DNA of 64,000 bases, taken from contig JANTQA010000033.1 of assembly GCA_027625915.1 (NCBI GenBank), positions 6,138,001 through 6,202,000 on the forward strand, written 5' to 3'. The position numbers and the translations under genes are program-made. Positions 59,930 through 64,000 of this stretch are shown one piece after another (the stretch's first letter is position 1; the number at the start of each line of letters is the position of its first letter). Origin of the DNA: Anaeramoeba flamelloides (lineage: Eukaryota; Metamonada; Anaeramoebidae). The notes below the pieces were generated by a model that worked only from the letters and a program-made list of their open reading frames with translations, did not search any database and was not told the DNA's origin.

Positions 59930-61854
59930 ATTGTTGTTGTTGTTGTTGTTGTCGTCGTGGTTTCTGCCGATTCTATAGAAGAATTGGAATGGAAATCGTT
60001 TGGCAAAGAATCTAAAGAATTTGAAGTTGGTGAAGAATTTAATGAAGAGGAAGAAAAAGAAGAGTTATCACCCATTCTTGGTTTTTTATTGTTTTTAGGA
60101 TTGGAGTTCTTTTTTGCTTTTTTCACTAATTGAGTTTTATTTTTTTCAGAATTCTTACTTTGATCGTTATTTTCGTCAGTTTTTTTTTTATTCTTTAGGT
60201 TGTCTTTCTTTTTTAATTTCTTCTTTTTTAATTTCTGCTTCATTTTCTTTTTGATTTTTATTTTTTTCAAGAGACCTTTCTTATTATTTTTGCTTTTTAA
60301 CTTTGTTTTATATTTATTATAATCTTCATCAGTAAACTGTGGCTTTGAAAATACCTTTCTATTTTCTTGCTCATTTTTCAATTTAAATTTATTAAGTGTC
60401 AATTTTCTTTTCTTTCTTCTTTTCTTTTTCTTTCTTCTCGTCCTCTTCCGATTAGTCTTATTAAAATGTTCTTTGTTTTTTTCCATATTTTCTGTTTTTT
60501 GAGTATTCAATTCTTCTTTTTGTTTTGAAGAATTCATTTTATTTTGATTAATTTGTTTCATCCTTTCTCTGTTTTGAATTAAATGCTTTTTCATTTTTAA
60601 AAACAAGTTTTTTCTTTTTTTCGCTGGAAACGGGATGGTCGGTGACAAATAAATTTGGGAATTATTTAAAAAGGTTTTTTCTTTGCATTTGTAAAACCAT
60701 TCTTCTTTTTCTAGCATGGAGATCTCTTTAAAAAATGTTTCATGATCCAACCTTAATAGAATTTTGTTTGTCTTGTCAGTTATTTGATAAAAAAAACGCA
60801 GGCTGTTGCTTTGCTTGCTATTATTATGATATGTTGTTGTTTTTGAATTAATGTTAATGTTTTGGCTTTGTTTTATTTCTTTTTGATTAGTATGAGAATG
60901 GTTCGTGTTGTTGTCTTTGTTGTTGTTTTTGTTGTTGTTTTCATTTCTATCGTTGTTGCTATCGTTGTTTGATTTGAGAGGAGAAATATTCATTTGAGAT
61001 AACCGAGAGCTCATCCGATTACGAAAGTCTCGTACTTCAAGAATTAAATACCCATTGAAAAATAACGGGGTGAAGTCCAGCCTATTTAGTTTTTTATTAT
61101 TACCAGACAACTTTGTAACACTTGAATTAAAGGGACTAGGGTGATTAAATCTTGAAGGCTTGTTTCGATTATAGTTACCACTATTACGTATTGTACGATA
61201 AAGTGAAGTATTTACACGGCCTGCAATAATTGATTCAAAAAGTGGCCTGTATGGGGTGTCATACGCTAAGTATGTATTGTCTGTGCTGAATGAAAAGCAG
61301 TTGATATACAAATTTAAAATGAGTCCTGATTTCAGATCGTCAAGTGTTTGAGAATCATTCGTAATTCTATTGAAGCGTGGATCTTTCTTGTGCTGTTTTT
61401 TTTCAATTTCTTTTTTTTTTTTGAGATAAAGTGATAATAACGTTTTTTTTGTTGGTTCTTGATCTTCTTTTTCTTTTTCCTTTTCCTTTTCTTTCTCTTT
61501 CTCTTTTTCTTTTTCTTTCTCTTTCTCTTTCTCTTTTTCTTCTTCTTTTTTTATTATTGTAGATAAACTTTGGTGTTGTGCACTTGTTGAATTCAGATTA
61601 TTGGTTTTTTGGATTCTTTTTCTTGGAAGTGGTGAAAAGGTTTTCATAATAAACTGTTCGGTTGGGATCAAGTAATTCGTTAAATAATCTTTCTTTTGTT
61701 TCTTCTGACTCTTACTTTTACTTTTACTTTTGCTTTTGTGTTTGAAAGTATTATTAAGACCAAGAAATTTGGTTTGGAATTTCGGTTTGTTGGTAAAACG
61801 ATTACTTCTATTTGGTAATTTGAAAATTGGATTTTCTTGTTTTGATTTTTTCAT
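57511..61854 (-). CDS. SPT20: Spt20-like SAGA complex subunit, single exon, 1447 residues
   Basis: ATG at 61854 to TAA at 57511 without introns. The conserved part is near the N-terminus. LKSGLILNLYINCFSFSTDN..YLAYDTPYRPLFESIIAGRV (about 174-213) and FFNGYLILEVRDFRNR (about 265-280) match the Spt20/p38IP pattern of Y.SP...L...I...(I)P followed by FYDGC(L)IVEVRDYR. LRFFYQITD...ILLRLDHETFFKEI and EKTFLNNSQIYLSPTIPF complete the domain. Spt20 holds the SAGA histone-acetyltransferase co-activator together. The remaining 1000 residues are disordered Lys, Ser, Asn and Glu runs, with a Thr homopolymer (about 59881-59965) and several Lys-Glu repeats (one at 61455-61545). Short ordered-looking islands occur near the end (ILNQYHLFMKRNGWKVLNI). 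Family usual length is about 600-800, so this is an extended version. Confidence 0.82.
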
Positions 61855-64000
61855 CGGTTTCTGTTTTTTTTTTTTTATTTTTTTTATTATTTTGTTTGTC
61901 GGGAAACAAAATGTTGTTCCAGTAAATTCTTCAAAATCAAGAGTTCGAAAAGGTTTTTCAAAAAATTATTATTGAAAATTCTTAATTGATAATCGCTTAA
62001 CCAAGAACAATTAATCCCTTTTTAAAAATTAACAAGGAATTATTGGAAAAAAATAAAACAAAAAAATAATTTTGGAAAAAGAGAATTATTCCGATTGTAA
62101 AAAAATTTCTGGATTTTTATAAATAAAGCTTTTAAGAGTTTCAAATAGACTGAAAAAAATGTAACAAAAATAATGAGAAAGCATGTGAGATTGTGATTTT
62201 CATTTAAAAATTAATCGAAATGCTTTTTTTATTAAGGTTACAATAACCCTTATTTATTTTTTTTCCTAAAAGGAAATAGAGCACTTATTTGAACAAGGAT
62301 TCAATTAAAATAGATAAAAAAAATCCTTTATAATCTTTAGAGAGATTAGATATTATTTTTTAAAAAGGAGTATATTTTTCCCAATTAAATTTTCAATAAA
62401 AAAATCGATAGATTTTTTTTTTTGGATTTTAGGATCAATTTAGAAAAAACAATAATAAAAAATAACATTTTTATTTTGATCAAATTCCTCTTTTAGTTAT
62501 TTAGGAAGGTTGTACGAAGAAATAAATTTGCAAATTTAATCTGGATTTTAGAAATACATTTAAAATAAATCAAAGATAGAATCTCTTAAGATATTCAAAA
62601 ATTGATTATTCTGTTGAAATGGAAATAATTAGGTAGCTTTTATTTCAATAATTCTGTTTTTCAAATATTCAAGACTATAAAAAACAAACTGTTAGTAACT
62701 AAATAGGTTTTTGATACTATTTATCAATATTTTTTTTTTTTTTTGGAATTTATTATTAGAATCATTTATTTGAATTCCTTCTAAATGATTAAAATTCTTT
62801 AAAAAAATTGAGAAATAATAATAAAGTCTAAAGAGATGTTTAATCTTTTATATTATTAATAATCGATTGGGATAATTAAGATATTGATATTAATTATTAT
62901 TTATGAATAATTAAATAAAAAATTATTAATAGATGATTAAAAGTTGAATTCTATAGGTTTTGAAAAGGTATTTTGGGAGAATTTTTATTTTTGTTTTAAG
63001 TCGTTTTTTGTCATTTTTAGTTATATTCAATAAAAAATGTAAAATTGATTCAAAACTGTGTTGAATAAAGAAATATGATTTTTTTAAAAATTTAAATATA
63101 TTTATTGAATTTTTTTTTTTGAAATTAACTTTTTTTTATATATGTTATTATTTCAAAACTTAATTTTTTTGTTTTTAAAGTCTATTTCTATTCATTTTTT
63201 ACCAATTTATAAATATTTCTTTCATCTTTCAGCGAATATATTTTTTTAATAAAATTGAAAATATGTTAGTTTTTGAGCTTTCCAAAAAATAGAAATATAT
63301 GATCAACCATATGAAAACAATAATTCATTTCAGAAAATAGCATTCAAAAGTAAATATAGTATTATAATAATCATATTTTTTTTTTTTTTTTGGTAATTTC
63401 AAGATTTAGAATTTTTATTTGTATTCTTTATCAAATTTACTAGAATATTTTTTTAGTTTACTATATCCTCAATATTTCTTATATAGTATACTTGAAAAAA
63501 AATTATATAAAATAGGATTTCGAAATTGAATTTGATGATGAAAGTTTACGCGATTGATACATATTAATTAATAATTGGGGGTTATTTTTTTTTTTTTAAT
63601 ATGAGAATTGTATTTTGTTCTGATTTTATGTTAACTAAAAAAGAGGATTTTATCGGTTATTTCTACAATTGTTTGATATCAATTACCAAAATTGGGTATT
63701 TCTTTGAAAAAAATATAGAGTTTCCGGGATAAGAATAAAGTTCTGATCATTTTAAATAATATAAAAAATTATTTTTTCGATTATATATATATATATATAT
63801 ATATCAGAAAAGATAGACTTTTTACATTTTAGAATAATTTTAAAAAAAACATTCTTTGTTTTTAGGAATCTATTTACCATATATTTACATTTTTTTATAA
63901 AAAAATTCTATTTCAAAAATTTAACTATCATTAAATCATTATTATTACCAGAATGGAAACTTAAAAAAAAATCATCATTCTAACTGGAATATTATTTACA
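61855..64000. other. Upstream region of the Spt20-like gene and repeat sequence
   Basis: The first 350 bp upstream of the start codon presumably hold the promoter, but no element stands out. From 62230 the sequence is the partner of the 20.9-22.8 kb duplication. Near 63783-63804 there is an AT dinucleotide run. No gene is visible. Confidence 0.5.
62230..63480. repeat. Divergent segmental duplication, copy B (partner 20930-22770)
   Basis: This is the shorter copy. It continues directly across the point (about 62975) where copy A carries the 596-bp TIR element. The shared end GAAAATAGCATTCAAAAGTA lies near 63336. Noncoding in both copies. Confidence 0.6.

Noticed and set aside
59741-60133. Plus-strand ORF with a long Val run
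   Set aside because: It is the antisense reading of the ACA/ACC Thr run of the Spt20-like gene.
1-64000. CRISPR arrays, rRNA genes, bacterial operons, virus-like elements
   Set aside because: No regularly spaced repeats, rRNA-like blocks, gene clusters with ribosome-binding sites, reverse transcriptase, capsid or integrase motifs were seen.

Overview
The window is a very AT-rich nuclear contig from a unicellular eukaryote. Introns are spliceosomal (donors GTAAGC, GTAATC, GTAAAT, GTTTGA; acceptors ending TAG, CAG or AAG). Proteins are rich in Lys, Asn, Glu and Ser runs, and all intact genes use TAA as the stop. My best guess is an Anaeramoeba-type anaerobic amoeba. This rests on remembered family features: a short N-myristoylatable PAS protein with a coiled-coil tail, and a seven-helix receptor fused to an RGS domain. 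It was not tested by a search.

Left to right: 1-5209 is gene-poor and full of decayed repeats. 5210-9541 (+) is a three-exon PAS/coiled-coil gene whose second intron (2.8 kb) holds nested miniature transposons. 13143-19538 (-) is a 7TM-RGS receptor gene that looks broken: it has two in-frame stops and an unconvincing splice acceptor. 19539-25455 is a repeat field with several inverted-repeat elements and one half of a divergent segmental duplication (partner at 62.2-63.5 kb). 25456-28196 (-) and 28642-28947 (+) are divergently transcribed coiled-coil genes sharing a 445-bp spacer. 28948-35811 holds a full-length tRNA-derived SINE with an 18-bp target duplication, a terminal-inverted-repeat transposon and old MITEs. 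35812-39017 (-) is a Cdc25 phosphatase gene with three exons. 39018-51331 is a 12-kb gene desert with a 58-base poly-C tract, MITEs, a Tc1-type transposase tail and a large foldback element. 51332-52018 (-) is a small Lys-rich gene. 52019-57510 is again repeats. 57511-61854 (-) is a single-exon gene of 1447 codons for an Spt20-like SAGA subunit. 61855-64000 is repeat sequence.

The identified genes are unlinked housekeeping and signalling functions: PAS sensing, G-protein regulation, mitotic entry through Cdc25, and SAGA transcription co-activation. There is no operon logic. The coherent story of the window is mobile DNA. At least seven families of short non-autonomous elements can be defined by eye. 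Most have TA-flanked CAG...CTG or similar termini typical of Tc1/mariner derivatives. Three insertions can be supported by comparison with a related copy that lacks them. I saw no CRISPR array, rRNA, true tRNA gene, retrovirus-like or Polinton-like element.
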